Origin: Granulicatella sp. WM01
GTDB taxonomy: Bacteria; Bacillota; Bacilli; Lactobacillales; Aerococcaceae
DNA: 43,506 nucleotides
Direction: 5' to 3'
Assembly (NCBI RefSeq): GCF_004570605.1
Contig: NZ_SPPB01000010.1
Span: 1 to 43,506, forward strand
Shown: one piece after another, positions 1-8,434 of the stretch
How the letters are laid out: each line of letters begins with the position of its first letter
Position numbering within the stretch: position 1 is the stretch's first letter
The notes under the pieces: generated by a model
Seen by the model: only the letters and a program-made list of their open reading frames with translations
Told to the model about the DNA's origin: nothing
The model's database searches: none
Made by a program: the position numbers and the translations under genes

Positions 1-57
1 TAAAAAAGTAATATGTGTGTCTTTTAATTGTAGTAAAATTTGTGTATAATATGACAT

Positions 58-116
58 GTAGATAACCTCTTTCTTTTGATTAGGTACTTATAGAATACTG
101 GTTATCTACTTTTTTG
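58..116 (+). terminator. Hairpin with T-tract, possible terminator or tiny RNA
   Basis: A 10-bp perfect stem (58-67 with 100-109) closes a 32-nt loop and is followed by six T residues (110-115), which fits a plus-strand intrinsic terminator. A TATAAT lies at 45-50, only eight bases before the stem, but no good -35 is visible. It may end a gene left of the window or form a short RNA. Confidence 0.4.
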
Positions 117-139
117 TACACTTTTTTTACTTTAATATC

Positions 140-179
140 TAAAAATAGGGTTAATGAACTTTTTTCATCAACCCTATTT
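140..179 (-). terminator. Terminator downstream of tig
   Basis: The inverted repeat 143-158/164-179 pairs about 15-16 bp with one A-C position that becomes a U-G wobble in the minus transcript. A short T-run follows on the minus strand. It lies about 70 nt past the tig stop, with no other gene between. Confidence 0.7.
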
Positions 180-250
180 ATTATAGAACCAAGAAAGACA
201 AAACATTTATTTTTTCTTTTCACTACGGCTTGAAATAATGATGTCTACAT

Positions 251-1531
251 TTATTTTTCTACAGCTGTATCAACGATTACTGCCATAGCTTTTTTCATTT
301 GAATATCACGTGTTAACATGTCTGAATTTAATACTTGACGAACAGCTGCTACTTCCATATTGTATGTTTTTGCTAATTCTTCAATTTCTTTATTAATTTC
401 TTCTTCTGTTACACTTATATCTTCAGCTTTAACAATAGCTTCTAAAACTAGATTTGTTTTTACACGTACGTCTGCATCTTTTTCCATTTGCTTATGTAAA
501 TCATCACGTGTTGTGCCTGTTAATTGATAGTACATATCTTCTGAAATACCTTGACGTTTCATATCATTTAAGAAGAAATCCATTTGACGATGTACTTCAT
601 CATGTACCATTTCGTATGGTAAATCTAAAATTTCAGCGTTTTCTACTGCTTGACGTAGTACAGCATCTTCAATTTCAGATTTCGCAGCTGCTTCTTTGCT
701 TTCTTCTAATGATTGACGAATTTTAGCTTTTAATTCGTCCAATGTTTCAACTGTGTCATCAACATCTTTAGCAAATTCGTCATCTAATTCTGGTAATTCT
801 TTAACTTTAACTTCTTTCACAGAAACTTTGAATAATACAGGTTGCCCTGCTAATTCTTTTGCATGATACTCTTCTGGGAATGTAACGTTAACTTCAACTT
901 CATCTCCAGCGGATGCTCCAACTAATTGATCTTCAAATCCTGGAATAAATGATCCTGAACCCAATTCTAATGGATGGTTTTCGCCTTTACCACCGTTAAA
1001 AGCCTCTCCATCTTTAAAGCCTTCAAAATCAATAACGACTGTATCTCCATTTTCAGCTTTTCCTTCTTTAACAGCCAATTCTGCTAAATTAGCTTGTTTT
1101 TTAGTTAATTCATTTTCTACATCTTCATCACTTACTTGACGATCTTGTTTAGCAACTGTTAAGTTTTTATATTCACCTAATTTTACTTCTGGTTTCACAA
1201 CCACTTCTGCTTCGATTTCCCATGGTTGACCTTTTTCGATTGATTTTACATTGATTTTTGGTTGTGCTACTGGAAAGATACCAGTTTCTTCAACTGCATT
1301 GTCATAGGCATCTGGTAAAACAAAGTTTAATGCATCTTCATATAATGCCTGTTCACCGAATTGTTTCACAAAGATTGTGCGAGGCACTTTTCCTTTACGA
1401 AATCCCGGTATATTCAAATTCGGTTGAATTTTCTTAAATGCTTTGTCTAGTCCTACTTTTATTTCTTCTTGAGAAATATGGAATGTCAATACACCATTAT
1501 TAGTGCCTTTTTTTTCCCATGTTGCGTTCAT
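251..1531 (-). CDS. tig: Trigger factor, ribosome-associated peptidyl-prolyl isomerase
   Basis: Trigger factor binds the ribosome near the exit tunnel and holds nascent chains; its middle domain is an FKBP-type prolyl isomerase. The 426-residue product has the family length. The N-terminal ribosome-binding domain carries the signature GFRKGKVPR (about residues 44-52). The PPIase domain follows (VIDFEGFKDGEAFNGG region, about 160-245), then the long helical C-terminal chaperone domain. The open frame extends 12 codons further upstream, but the ATG at 1531 (MNATWEKK) has GGAGG eight bases before it and matches the usual family start, so I chose it. It is monocistronic: a candidate promoter lies upstream and a terminator downstream. 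Confidence 0.97.
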   Translation of the reverse strand: MNATWEKKGTNNGVLTFHISQEEIKVGLDKAFKKIQPNLNIPGFRKGKVPRTIFVKQFGEQALYEDALNFVLPDAYDNAVEETGIFPVAQPKINVKSIEKGQPWEIEAEVVVKPEVKLGEYKNLTVAKQDRQVSDEDVENELTKKQANLAELAVKEGKAENGDTVVIDFEGFKDGEAFNGGKGENHPLELGSGSFIPGFEDQLVGASAGDEVEVNVTFPEEYHAKELAGQPVLFKVSVKEVKVKELPELDDEFAKDVDDTVETLDELKAKIRQSLEESKEAAAKSEIEDAVLRQAVENAEILDLPYEMVHDEVHRQMDFFLNDMKRQGISEDMYYQLTGTTRDDLHKQMEKDADVRVKTNLVLEAIVKAEDISVTEEEINKEIEELAKTYNMEVAAVRQVLNSDMLTRDIQMKKAMAVIVDTAVEK

Positions 1532-1581
1532 AGTTTTTCCTCCAACTTTATAATCATACTTTACCATATTACAATAAATTT

Positions 1582-1610
1582 AACATAATGTAAATAAAAA
1601 TCAATTTCAA
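1582..1610 (-). promoter_or_regulatory. Candidate tig promoter
   Basis: On the minus strand TTGAAA (1605-1610) is followed after 17 nt by TATGTT (1582-1587). This would give a leader of about 45 nt before the tig start. A second candidate nearer the gene (TTGTAA, 16 nt, TATAAA) would leave almost no leader. Judged by consensus only. Confidence 0.45.
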
Positions 1611-1650
1611 CTCGATTTATCTTTAAAATCTCTATGCATCCTCTAGTATA

Positions 1651-2451
1651 TTACTGCTTAAAGAATTTTTTTAACGTGTCTAAAATTCCCTTACTTTTCA
1701 CTTCAATTAAAGTCCCTTTCATGCCTAGTGATTGTGTTTTTATAATCCCTGATGATTCTAATTTTCTTAACGCATTTACAATAATTGAACGCGTGATGTG
1801 ATATTCTTCTGCTATTTTAGAAGCTGTTATTCGTGTTTTTAATGTTGTCATATCAGAAAAAATTGGTTTCATGGCTTCTGTTTCACTATAAGATAAGCTA
1901 TTAATGGCCAATTTTGTTTTCTCATAATCTCTAACTTTCTCTTGATCTTTTAAATGCACTAAATGCATTAATTCAATACCAACTACTGTAGCGCTGTATT
2001 CTGATAAAATCAAGTCTTCAGTATCAAATTCTTTGCCAATACGCCCCAAGATTAAATACCCTAAACGTAAGCCAGATACATACATCGGTACAATTGTTGT
2101 TACACCATCTCCAAACATTTCTGTATTTTCAACTGGAAAAATGGTTGCATCTTGATAGGCAGAAATATTTGCTTGAGTGTCTTTTACAACGTCTAAATAG
2201 TCCATATAAAATTGTGGAAAATGCTTTTGTTCTAAATACCCACTAAAGCGACTACTGTGCATCGGATACCGTTCTCCAATACCGACAATAACACCTGTGG
2301 CATCTGCAATATAAACATTTGAATCAACGATTTCTGAAAGTGCCGTAGCTAAATGTTGAAAAGGCAATTCTTCAACCATCTCATCTATAATTGTACGTTC
2401 ATCTTGTAAAAGAACCGTGACTTGTCTAAATTTATTTAATATAGATTCCAT
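1651..2451 (-). CDS. codY: CodY, GTP- and branched-chain amino acid-sensing global repressor
   Basis: CodY represses nutrient-limitation genes in low-GC Firmicutes and binds an AATTTTCWGAAAATT box when loaded with isoleucine, leucine or valine and GTP. The 266-residue product has an N-terminal GAF-like sensor (FPVENTEMFGDG, about residues 147-158) and a C-terminal winged helix whose recognition region TRSIIVNALRKLESSGII is nearly invariant in the family. The start at 2451 (MESILNKF) has GGAGG four bases upstream; a further ATG at 2463 is itself part of that ribosome site and is rejected. Last gene of xerC-hslV-hslU-codY, 20 nt after hslU. A candidate CodY box lies at 6953-6967 in this window. 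Confidence 0.96.
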   Translation of the reverse strand: MESILNKFRQVTVLLQDERTIIDEMVEELPFQHLATALSEIVDSNVYIADATGVIVGIGERYPMHSSRFSGYLEQKHFPQFYMDYLDVVKDTQANISAYQDATIFPVENTEMFGDGVTTIVPMYVSGLRLGYLILGRIGKEFDTEDLILSEYSATVVGIELMHLVHLKDQEKVRDYEKTKLAINSLSYSETEAMKPIFSDMTTLKTRITASKIAEEYHITRSIIVNALRKLESSGIIKTQSLGMKGTLIEVKSKGILDTLKKFFKQ

Positions 2452-2471
2452 ATATCCTCCCAAATATTCTC

Positions 2472-3869
2472 TTATAAAATATAGTGTTTCAACTTATCAT
2501 CTACAGATAAAACACCAACTTTTTCCTCAACATACGCCTGTGTAATGCTCACTTGTGTTCCTGCCATATCTGGAGATTCAAACAATAAATCTTCTAATAA
2601 TTTTTCTAAAATAGTGTGTAAACGTCTCGCACCAATATTGTCAGTATCTTCATTTACACGGTATGCAATCTCTGCAATTTTAGCAATTGCATCTGGTGTA
2701 AAAGATAATTCAACTTGCTCTGTTGCTAATAAGGCAATATATTGTTTCAACAATGAGTTATTTGGTTCTGTTAAAATACGTTCAAAATCATCTTGAGTTA
2801 AATCAATTAATTCTACACGAATAGGAAAACGTCCTTGTAATTCTGGAATTAAATCTGTGGGTTTAGACAAGTGAAATGCTCCAGAAGCAATAAATAAAAT
2901 ATGGTCTGTTTGAATTGGGCCATATTTTGTCATCACTTGGCTTCCTTCAACAATAGGTAAAATATCTCTTTGCACGCCTTCACGGGATACTTGTCCACCT
3001 TGATGAGCATTATTTGACGTGATTTTATCAATTTCATCTATAAAAATAATTCCTGATGACTCAGCTAGTTTTAATGCTTCAGAATGAATATCATCTTTAT
3101 TCACTAAAGTTTCACTGACTTCTTGAATCAATAGTTCTTTAGCTTCAGCAACTGTTACTGTACGCTTAATATGTTTTCTTGGTGAAAGTGAGCCTATCAC
3201 ATTTTGCATAGCTGATATTTGTTCCATGGCAGGTCCACCACCGTATACTTCCTTTTCACGCTCTAATAATTTTATGGTAACTTCTGTATGATCTAATTCT
3301 CCAGAAGCAATTTGTTTTTCTAAAATACGTCTATCTGCAGAAATTTCTGGAGTAACCTCTTCCACTTCTTCTTGAGGTGCTTCAATTCCTAAACCTTTGA
3401 ACATATTTTGAAAAGCTGCCATATCATTATTTGTTTTTTTACGAAAAATACCTGGTTTTAAAGCCGCTGCAATGCGTTTAATTGCCTCAACTTCTGCTTT
3501 TTGATAGACAGCTTCTTTTTTTGTTTTAGATACAATTTGAATAGAAGCATCTACTAAATCACGTACCATTGATTCTACATCACGTCCCACATAGCCTACT
3601 TCAGTAAACTTTGTTGCCTCAACTTTAACAAAAGGAGCATTCACTAACCATGCTAAACGTCTAGCAATTTCAGTTTTTCCGACACCTGTTGATCCGATCA
3701 TCAATAAATTTTTAGGTGTCACATCTTTTTGCAACTCTCCACTTAACTGCAATCTTCTATATCTATTCCGCAATGCAACGGCAACGGCACGTTTAGCGTT
3801 TTGTTGCCCAATAATATATTTATCTAACTCTGCTACAATTTGACGAGGTGTTTTTCCTAATGTTGTCAT
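2472..3869 (-). CDS. hslU: HslU (ClpY), ATPase of the HslUV protease
   Basis: HslU is a hexameric AAA+ unfoldase that feeds substrates to the HslV peptidase. The 465-residue product shows Walker A GSTGVGKTE (residues 59-67), Walker B FIDEIDK, and a variable I-domain between about 110 and 240. The C-terminus LKHYIL is the typical HslU tail that inserts into HslV pockets to activate it. It starts two bases after the hslV stop, with its ribosome site (GGAG) inside the end of hslV, so the two are translationally coupled, as expected for a matched complex. Confidence 0.97.
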   Translation of the reverse strand: MTTLGKTPRQIVAELDKYIIGQQNAKRAVAVALRNRYRRLQLSGELQKDVTPKNLLMIGSTGVGKTEIARRLAWLVNAPFVKVEATKFTEVGYVGRDVESMVRDLVDASIQIVSKTKKEAVYQKAEVEAIKRIAAALKPGIFRKKTNNDMAAFQNMFKGLGIEAPQEEVEEVTPEISADRRILEKQIASGELDHTEVTIKLLEREKEVYGGGPAMEQISAMQNVIGSLSPRKHIKRTVTVAEAKELLIQEVSETLVNKDDIHSEALKLAESSGIIFIDEIDKITSNNAHQGGQVSREGVQRDILPIVEGSQVMTKYGPIQTDHILFIASGAFHLSKPTDLIPELQGRFPIRVELIDLTQDDFERILTEPNNSLLKQYIALLATEQVELSFTPDAIAKIAEIAYRVNEDTDNIGARRLHTILEKLLEDLLFESPDMAGTQVSITQAYVEEKVGVLSVDDKLKHYIL

Positions 3870-3871
3870 AT

Positions 3872-4402
3872 TTATTCTCCAATTATTTCTACTAAAATAT
3901 TATCATTTGTAAATACATCAATTTCTGATGCAATTTTTAAACTTTCGTATGCAATTTCCTTTGCGCTTAAATGGTTTTCTGTTCGCATTAACCCTCTAGC
4001 CGCAGCCAAAGCGTAGTTGCCCCCTGAGCCGATTGTTAGCACACCGTCATCTGGTTCAATCACTTCACCCGTTCCTGAAACAAGCAACATTTGCTTGTCA
4101 TTCATGACAATAAGTAATGCCTCTAATTTCTGTAAAGCACGATCTCCTCGCCACATTTTTGCCAGTTCAATTGCTGCGCGTTGTAAATTTCCTTTATATT
4201 GAACTAATTTTTCTTCAAATCGTTCTTCAAGTGTAATGGCATCTGCTACACCTCCGGCAAATCCTACAATGACCTCATTATTATATAGGCGTCGAATTTT
4301 CTTAGCACTCCCTTTCATAATAACACTTTGTCCCATAGTCACTTGCCCATCTCCAGCCATGGCTGATTGTCCATTTTTTGTTACTGCACATATTGTTGTC
4401 AT
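3872..4402 (-). CDS. hslV: HslV (ClpQ), threonine peptidase of HslUV
   Basis: HslV forms the proteolytic double ring of HslUV. The 176-residue product begins MTTICAV: after methionine removal the threonine is the N-terminal nucleophile, as in enterobacterial HslV. This differs from B. subtilis ClpQ, which has a longer N-terminus and uses serine (from memory). The conserved AGDGQVTMG and [14 protein letters not shown] segments are present. It lies about 125 nt after xerC and is coupled to hslU. The start has AAGGAG eight bases upstream. Confidence 0.97.
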   Translation of the reverse strand: MTTICAVTKNGQSAMAGDGQVTMGQSVIMKGSAKKIRRLYNNEVIVGFAGGVADAITLEERFEEKLVQYKGNLQRAAIELAKMWRGDRALQKLEALLIVMNDKQMLLVSGTGEVIEPDDGVLTIGSGGNYALAAARGLMRTENHLSAKEIAYESLKIASEIDVFTNDNILVEIIGE

Positions 4403-4526
4403 CTTGTTCTCCTTATCTTCTACTTCTTTTTCTAGTCTAACTATATATTTTTTATAATCTGCTACTCTTTATATTTAGCTTACCCTATTAAGCATCAATC
4501 CACTGAACATGCTCAAACTTTTTTCG

Positions 4527-5417
4527 TTATTTTTTAGCTCTAGGATGAAATTGTTGGTAATGTCTGTATAAATTGTCTTTTGTCACATGGGTATAAATTT
4601 CCGTTGCTTTTAGACTATCATGCCCTAATAATTCTTGGATTGTCCGAATATCTGCTCCGTTATTTAATAAATGCGTTGCGAATGTGTGACGCAACATGTG
4701 CGGATGAATATCGTAAGTTAAACTGCTTTTCTTAATAATGTGATTTAAAATATAAGAGATACCGGCACTAGTTAATGGATTTCCCAAATGATTGACAAAT
4801 ACGAAATCGTGTTCCTTATATCCAATTAAAATTGAACGTGCTTGCTCCAAATACTGTGTCATACGTATACGTGCTTGCTCTCCAAAAGGAACGTATCTCA
4901 TCTTTCCACCTTTTCCGTGGATTAAAAGCATACACGAAAAAAAATCAATATCTTCCAATTTCAATCCTGTACATTCACTCACACGTAATCCACAACTATA
5001 CAAAATCTCAAGTAATGCCATATTACGATAATCTAAAGGCTCTGTCCCTCTTGCTGAATCCATAATTTTTTCCATTTCAGTTTCGTAATAAAATTTTGGC
5101 AAACGAGTTTCTCTCTTTTTATATGTCACATACACAAACGGATTTTCTTCTATCAACTCTTGTTTCACTAAATAATGGTAAAACACACGTACACTAGATA
5201 AAATACGTAAAATTGTATTTTTACTGTACTCACGTTCATTTAAATACGACAAAAAATATTTCGCATCTTTTACATTCACATTAACTATATCTGTTTCGTG
5301 TGAACTTCCCAAAAATTGACAAAACAACTGAATATCTCGTTGATATGCTTTAACCGTTGCTTGTGAATAAAATTTTTGCTGTACCAAACTTTCTAAAAAT
5401 AATTGAATTTCACGCAT
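4527..5417 (-). CDS. xerC: Tyrosine recombinase XerC (CodV type)
   Basis: XerC with XerD resolves chromosome dimers at dif near the terminus. The 296-residue product has the N-terminal core-binding SAM-like domain (about 1-90) and the catalytic domain with Arg in SCGLRVSE, the HMLRHTFATHLL box (H-x-x-R), LLGHDSLKATEIYTH and the nucleophilic Tyr in its last part. The start at 5417 (MREIQLF) has GGAGGG five bases upstream; an ATG four codons earlier lacks this spacing. First gene of the cluster leading to hslV, hslU and codY, with a good promoter at 5435-5462. Confidence 0.95.
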   Translation of the reverse strand: MREIQLFLESLVQQKFYSQATVKAYQRDIQLFCQFLGSSHETDIVNVNVKDAKYFLSYLNEREYSKNTILRILSSVRVFYHYLVKQELIEENPFVYVTYKKRETRLPKFYYETEMEKIMDSARGTEPLDYRNMALLEILYSCGLRVSECTGLKLEDIDFFSCMLLIHGKGGKMRYVPFGEQARIRMTQYLEQARSILIGYKEHDFVFVNHLGNPLTSAGISYILNHIIKKSSLTYDIHPHMLRHTFATHLLNNGADIRTIQELLGHDSLKATEIYTHVTKDNLYRHYQQFHPRAKK

Positions 5418-5434
5418 AATACCCTCCATTTAAT

Positions 5435-5462
5435 ATTATACTAAAAACTGCAAGGATTTCAA
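5435..5462 (-). promoter_or_regulatory. Promoter of the xerC-hslV-hslU-codY operon
   Basis: Minus strand: TTGAAA (5457-5462), 16-nt spacer, TATAAT (5435-5440). The expected start of transcription leaves about 10 nt before the xerC ATG, just including the ribosome site. Confidence 0.65.
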
Positions 5463-5783
5463 AATATCACACAATATAAACAATAAAAAATGTAAAAAAT
5501 ATATTTTCTTAATAACATAACACACATTACATTTACTTATTTTTTAACTGTATAGACACAAAATATCTATTTAAAAATAAAAATTTATTTTAGTCTTTTC
5601 TTTTATGTTCAACAAATCAAAATATTTACAAATATTCTCCACCTCTTTTATTTGTGCATATTAATACATGCTACTCTGATACCATTTTATAAGTATGCAG
5701 CAGTAAATGTTAATGCTTGATAATTCATAAGTCCCTTTTATTAATCAAAATGTTTTCATAAATTTCACATTATTTTACTTTTA
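5463..5783. other. Noncoding AT-rich interval
   Basis: About 320 bases between the xerC promoter and the terminator of the hydroxyacid dehydrogenase gene. I see no open frame with a ribosome site, no long repeat and no RNA gene. Confidence 0.6.
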
Positions 5784-5824
5784 GACAAAAATGTGTTGGC
5801 AAACTCTTTTGTCTACCAACACAT
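5784..5824 (-). terminator. Terminator of the D-2-hydroxyacid dehydrogenase gene
   Basis: A perfect 9-bp stem (5791-5799 with 5816-5824) with a 16-nt loop is followed on the minus strand by TTTT. It lies 47 nt past the stop codon. Confidence 0.7.
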
Positions 5825-5871
5825 GTTATACTATTTATCATTTAAACTAATTGTATACCAGTCTATTTGAT

Positions 5872-6885
5872 TTAAACTTTTGGTAATTCTACAGCATTAG
5901 GCGTAGAACCTTTTGTCAATACATCGTTTAAATTATCATAGCTGATTTCAATCATATTTGATAAAGCCTCATCAGTATTAGATCCTACATGAGGAGTCAC
6001 TAGGACACGTGGATATAAATCAACTAACTCACGTACGCTTTGATCTGGAATAGCATTTCCGTTATCAAAGGCTTTAAAGAAGAAACTTGCTTCGTTTGCA
6101 AAAACATCAGTTCCAAAACCATCTAATTTTCCAGACTTAATAGCCTCTAAAATAGCTGCATTATCTTGCAATTCTCCACGAGCTGTATTAATTAAAATAG
6201 CACCATCTTTCATCTTAGAAATAAATTCTGCATTAACCATCTTATCATTTTGTCCTGGGAAATATGGTACATGAAGGCTAACAATATCACATTGTGCTAA
6301 TAATTCGTCTAACTCCACAAATTTAACAACTGCTTTAGCTGCATCGCTTTGGAATACATCATATCCATAAACATCTGCACCTAATCCTTTGAATAAACCA
6401 GCTTCTGTTAATCCAATTTTACCAGTTCCAATAATTCCTACTTTACAGTTACGAATTTCTTTACTAAACATTGTTCCGTCTACACGGAAATCATATTTAG
6501 ATGTTTTGTTGACTGTATGAGATACATGACGCAATAAAGACATAGCTAATGTTAAGGCTAATTCTGCAATCGCATTTGGAGAGTACCCCGGAACACGTGC
6601 TACACTCAATCCTAATTCTGCAGCAGCTTGTAAATCAATATGATTAAAGCCAACTGTACGTGTAAAAACATATTTAATTCCATAGCTTGCCAATTTTTCT
6701 AAGTTTGTACGGTTTCCTGCACAATTCCCTCTTAAAATAACCGCATTACTTCCTTTAGCTTCAACAACATTATCATTTGTCATTAAACTTTCTACCAAAT
6801 TCAATTCATACTGGTATTTATTTAATTTATTAAAAAACGGTACCTCATTTGGACGTACACCGTAACATGTTACTTTAAAAGACAT
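5872..6885 (-). CDS. D-2-hydroxyacid dehydrogenase (D-lactate dehydrogenase-like)
   Basis: NAD-dependent enzyme that reduces a 2-oxoacid to the D-2-hydroxyacid, for example pyruvate to D-lactate, in the cytoplasm. The 337-residue product has the Rossmann motif VGIIGTGKIG (about residues 149-158) and the catalytic triad: Arg in NTARGEL, Glu in the following segment, and His in TPHVGS near 300. It resembles VanH, LdhA and (R)-2-hydroxyisocaproate dehydrogenases, so the true substrate may be a branched-chain 2-oxoacid rather than pyruvate. It has its own promoter, with a candidate CodY box immediately upstream of the -10, and its own terminator. Nutritional control by CodY would suit a branched-chain substrate, but that is inference. 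Confidence 0.88.
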   Translation of the reverse strand: MSFKVTCYGVRPNEVPFFNKLNKYQYELNLVESLMTNDNVVEAKGSNAVILRGNCAGNRTNLEKLASYGIKYVFTRTVGFNHIDLQAAAELGLSVARVPGYSPNAIAELALTLAMSLLRHVSHTVNKTSKYDFRVDGTMFSKEIRNCKVGIIGTGKIGLTEAGLFKGLGADVYGYDVFQSDAAKAVVKFVELDELLAQCDIVSLHVPYFPGQNDKMVNAEFISKMKDGAILINTARGELQDNAAILEAIKSGKLDGFGTDVFANEASFFFKAFDNGNAIPDQSVRELVDLYPRVLVTPHVGSNTDEALSNMIEISYDNLNDVLTKGSTPNAVELPKV

Positions 6886-6942
6886 GATTTCATCCTCTTT
6901 TCTATCGTTTTTGCCTATCTAATAAGCACTTGAACTACTGTC

Positions 6943-6951
6943 ATTGTATCA
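6943..6951 (-). promoter_or_regulatory. Extended -10 promoter of the hydroxyacid dehydrogenase
   Basis: Minus-strand TGATACAAT is an extended -10 (TG-n-TACAAT). There is no convincing -35, and the place it would occupy borders the CodY-like palindrome. The predicted leader is about 50 nt. Confidence 0.5.
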
Positions 6952-6952
6952 A

Positions 6953-6967
6953 ATTTTTCTCAAAATT
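6953..6967. promoter_or_regulatory. Candidate CodY box
   Basis: The sequence ATTTTTCTCAAAATT matches the CodY consensus AATTTTCWGAAAATT at 13 of 15 positions. It sits just upstream of the extended -10, between the -10 and -35 positions, where binding would block RNA polymerase. A CodY gene is present in this window. Confidence 0.55.
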
Positions 6968-6980
6968 GATAGTCATTTGT

Positions 6981-7012
6981 AAAAAAATAAAGGAGAAAGA
7001 ATTCCCCTTTAT
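6981..7012 (-). terminator. Terminator of the AEC transporter gene
   Basis: Inverted repeat 6987-6995/7004-7012 (9 bp with one U-G wobble in the minus RNA) with an 8-nt loop and seven T residues. It starts immediately after the stop codon and separates this gene from the dehydrogenase. Confidence 0.8.
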
Positions 7013-7014
7013 GT

Positions 7015-8088
7015 TTATTTAAAAATACCTAATCCTGCTAACATACCTACAACAACAATCCAAACTGGTGTAAAGACAACTGCTGCAAAAGTTGATAAAA
7101 ATGAAGCATTTGAAGCTAAAACAGCTTCTTTATCAAAACTAATTGCATAAGCTGCTGCTACTGTTGCTGGTGGTGTAGCCATCATAATCACAACAGTTCC
7201 TAGAGCAGTTAAGTTAACTGGTAAAATATTTGTCATTGTTAAAATCATTAATAAAATAATGTTAATAGCTGGTACAGCAATAACTTTCATCACTGTATAA
7301 TACCAAGTTTTTTTATCAGAAATAGCTACTTTAAACTCGATTGAAGCTAAAGTTGATCCAATAGCCAACCATGCTAATGGAGATGCTAAACTTGCTAAAT
7401 AAGATAAAATTCTAGCAAATTGTGGCAATGTTTTATCAAAACGGAAAATAGAAAATGATGTTTGTACAGTTTCTCCTGTTTTCGCATTTTGTACACCAAT
7501 TAAAACTTGTGGTAAATAACTTTGTGCTACCCATAAAATTAATCCGACAAATGTTGCAATCACAATTGGATTTAAAAACATTAATTTAATATTTTTAGAT
7601 GTCATTTTTAATCCTGACATTTTAATGTATCCGTATGAATATAAGAAGATACGGTACCCAATATTAAAAATTGCAGCATATAAAGCTCCTTCAGTTCCAT
7701 AGATTGCTGATACAATCGGAATACCAAAGAATGTTGTTGAGCCAAAAATAGTTAACACACGTAACGTATCTTGCTCATCACCTTTAAATTTAGCAAACAT
7801 CGGGATAGTTAATCCAATTAAAATAATATAAATTAAAATCCCCCAAATTAAAATATTCATTCCTTGTTCGAATGTTTCTTTTTTAATGTCTACTAAAAAT
7901 GAATTTAATGCTAAAGCTGGTAATGACACTGTTAAAACAACTTTTGTCAATACTTTAGCAGTATTTTCACCAAAAATATGACGTTTACGACAAACATAAC
8001 CTAATAAAATAATGGCTAAACTTGAAATAATAGCTGTGTTTACTTTCTCTGTCGCAATCGTTTTGACAAATGTATCGATAAAATTCAT
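7015..8088 (-). CDS. AEC-family (auxin efflux carrier-like) transporter
   Basis: A polytopic membrane protein of 357 residues with about ten hydrophobic segments in two halves, typical of the AEC family that includes bacterial malate and other organic-acid permeases. The second half contains MMATPPATVAAAYA (about residues 300-313), a conserved AEC feature. The start at 8088 (MNFIDTF) has AAGGAG seven bases upstream; the ATG two codons earlier lies too close to that site. It lies upstream of a 2-hydroxyacid dehydrogenase but has its own terminator, so a shared function in organic-acid metabolism is only suggested by proximity. Substrate unknown. Confidence 0.85.
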   Translation of the reverse strand: MNFIDTFVKTIATEKVNTAIISSLAIILLGYVCRKRHIFGENTAKVLTKVVLTVSLPALALNSFLVDIKKETFEQGMNILIWGILIYIILIGLTIPMFAKFKGDEQDTLRVLTIFGSTTFFGIPIVSAIYGTEGALYAAIFNIGYRIFLYSYGYIKMSGLKMTSKNIKLMFLNPIVIATFVGLILWVAQSYLPQVLIGVQNAKTGETVQTSFSIFRFDKTLPQFARILSYLASLASPLAWLAIGSTLASIEFKVAISDKKTWYYTVMKVIAVPAINIILLMILTMTNILPVNLTALGTVVIMMATPPATVAAAYAISFDKEAVLASNASFLSTFAAVVFTPVWIVVVGMLAGLGIFK

Positions 8089-8094
8089 TATCAT

Positions 8095-8387
8095 TCTCCT
8101 TTATTATTAGTTCGTGATAAATTGTGTTCGATTTCACATTCCATCACCGACTTTTATACTATATCATTAATCGCTACGTTTTTTAATGTTTAAAAAATAA
8201 TAAAAATTTTGTAACTAAAGTAAACAAGTATGATAACATAAGATTATCTCTTGTACACCTTATACTCACCATACTTTGCTATATATTTAATATCCGCCCA
8301 TCCATCATCACACTTTTCTAGCTGTATATTCACTTCTAAACATAACATTTAACACTTATGGAAATACTCTTAAATGTCCTACCTAAT
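8095..8387. other. Noncoding interval upstream of the AEC gene
   Basis: About 290 bases that must hold the promoter of the AEC transporter. A TATAGT/TATAAA stretch lies near 8155-8165 but without a convincing -35. No gene is visible. Confidence 0.5.
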
Positions 8388-8431
8388 TAAAACAATCGTG
8401 GTGACGAACAAATTTGCTCGTCACCACGATT
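8388..8431 (-). terminator. Terminator of the yhfI-lplA operon
   Basis: A perfect 14-bp GC-containing stem (8394-8407/8418-8431) with a 10-nt loop and TTTT on the minus strand, starting three bases after the lplA stop. Confidence 0.85.
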
Positions 8432-8434
8432 ACA

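Noticed and set aside
1532-1567. Twelve-codon upstream extension of tig
   Set aside because: The ATG at 1531 has GGAGG at proper spacing and matches the family start; the extension includes the ribosome site.
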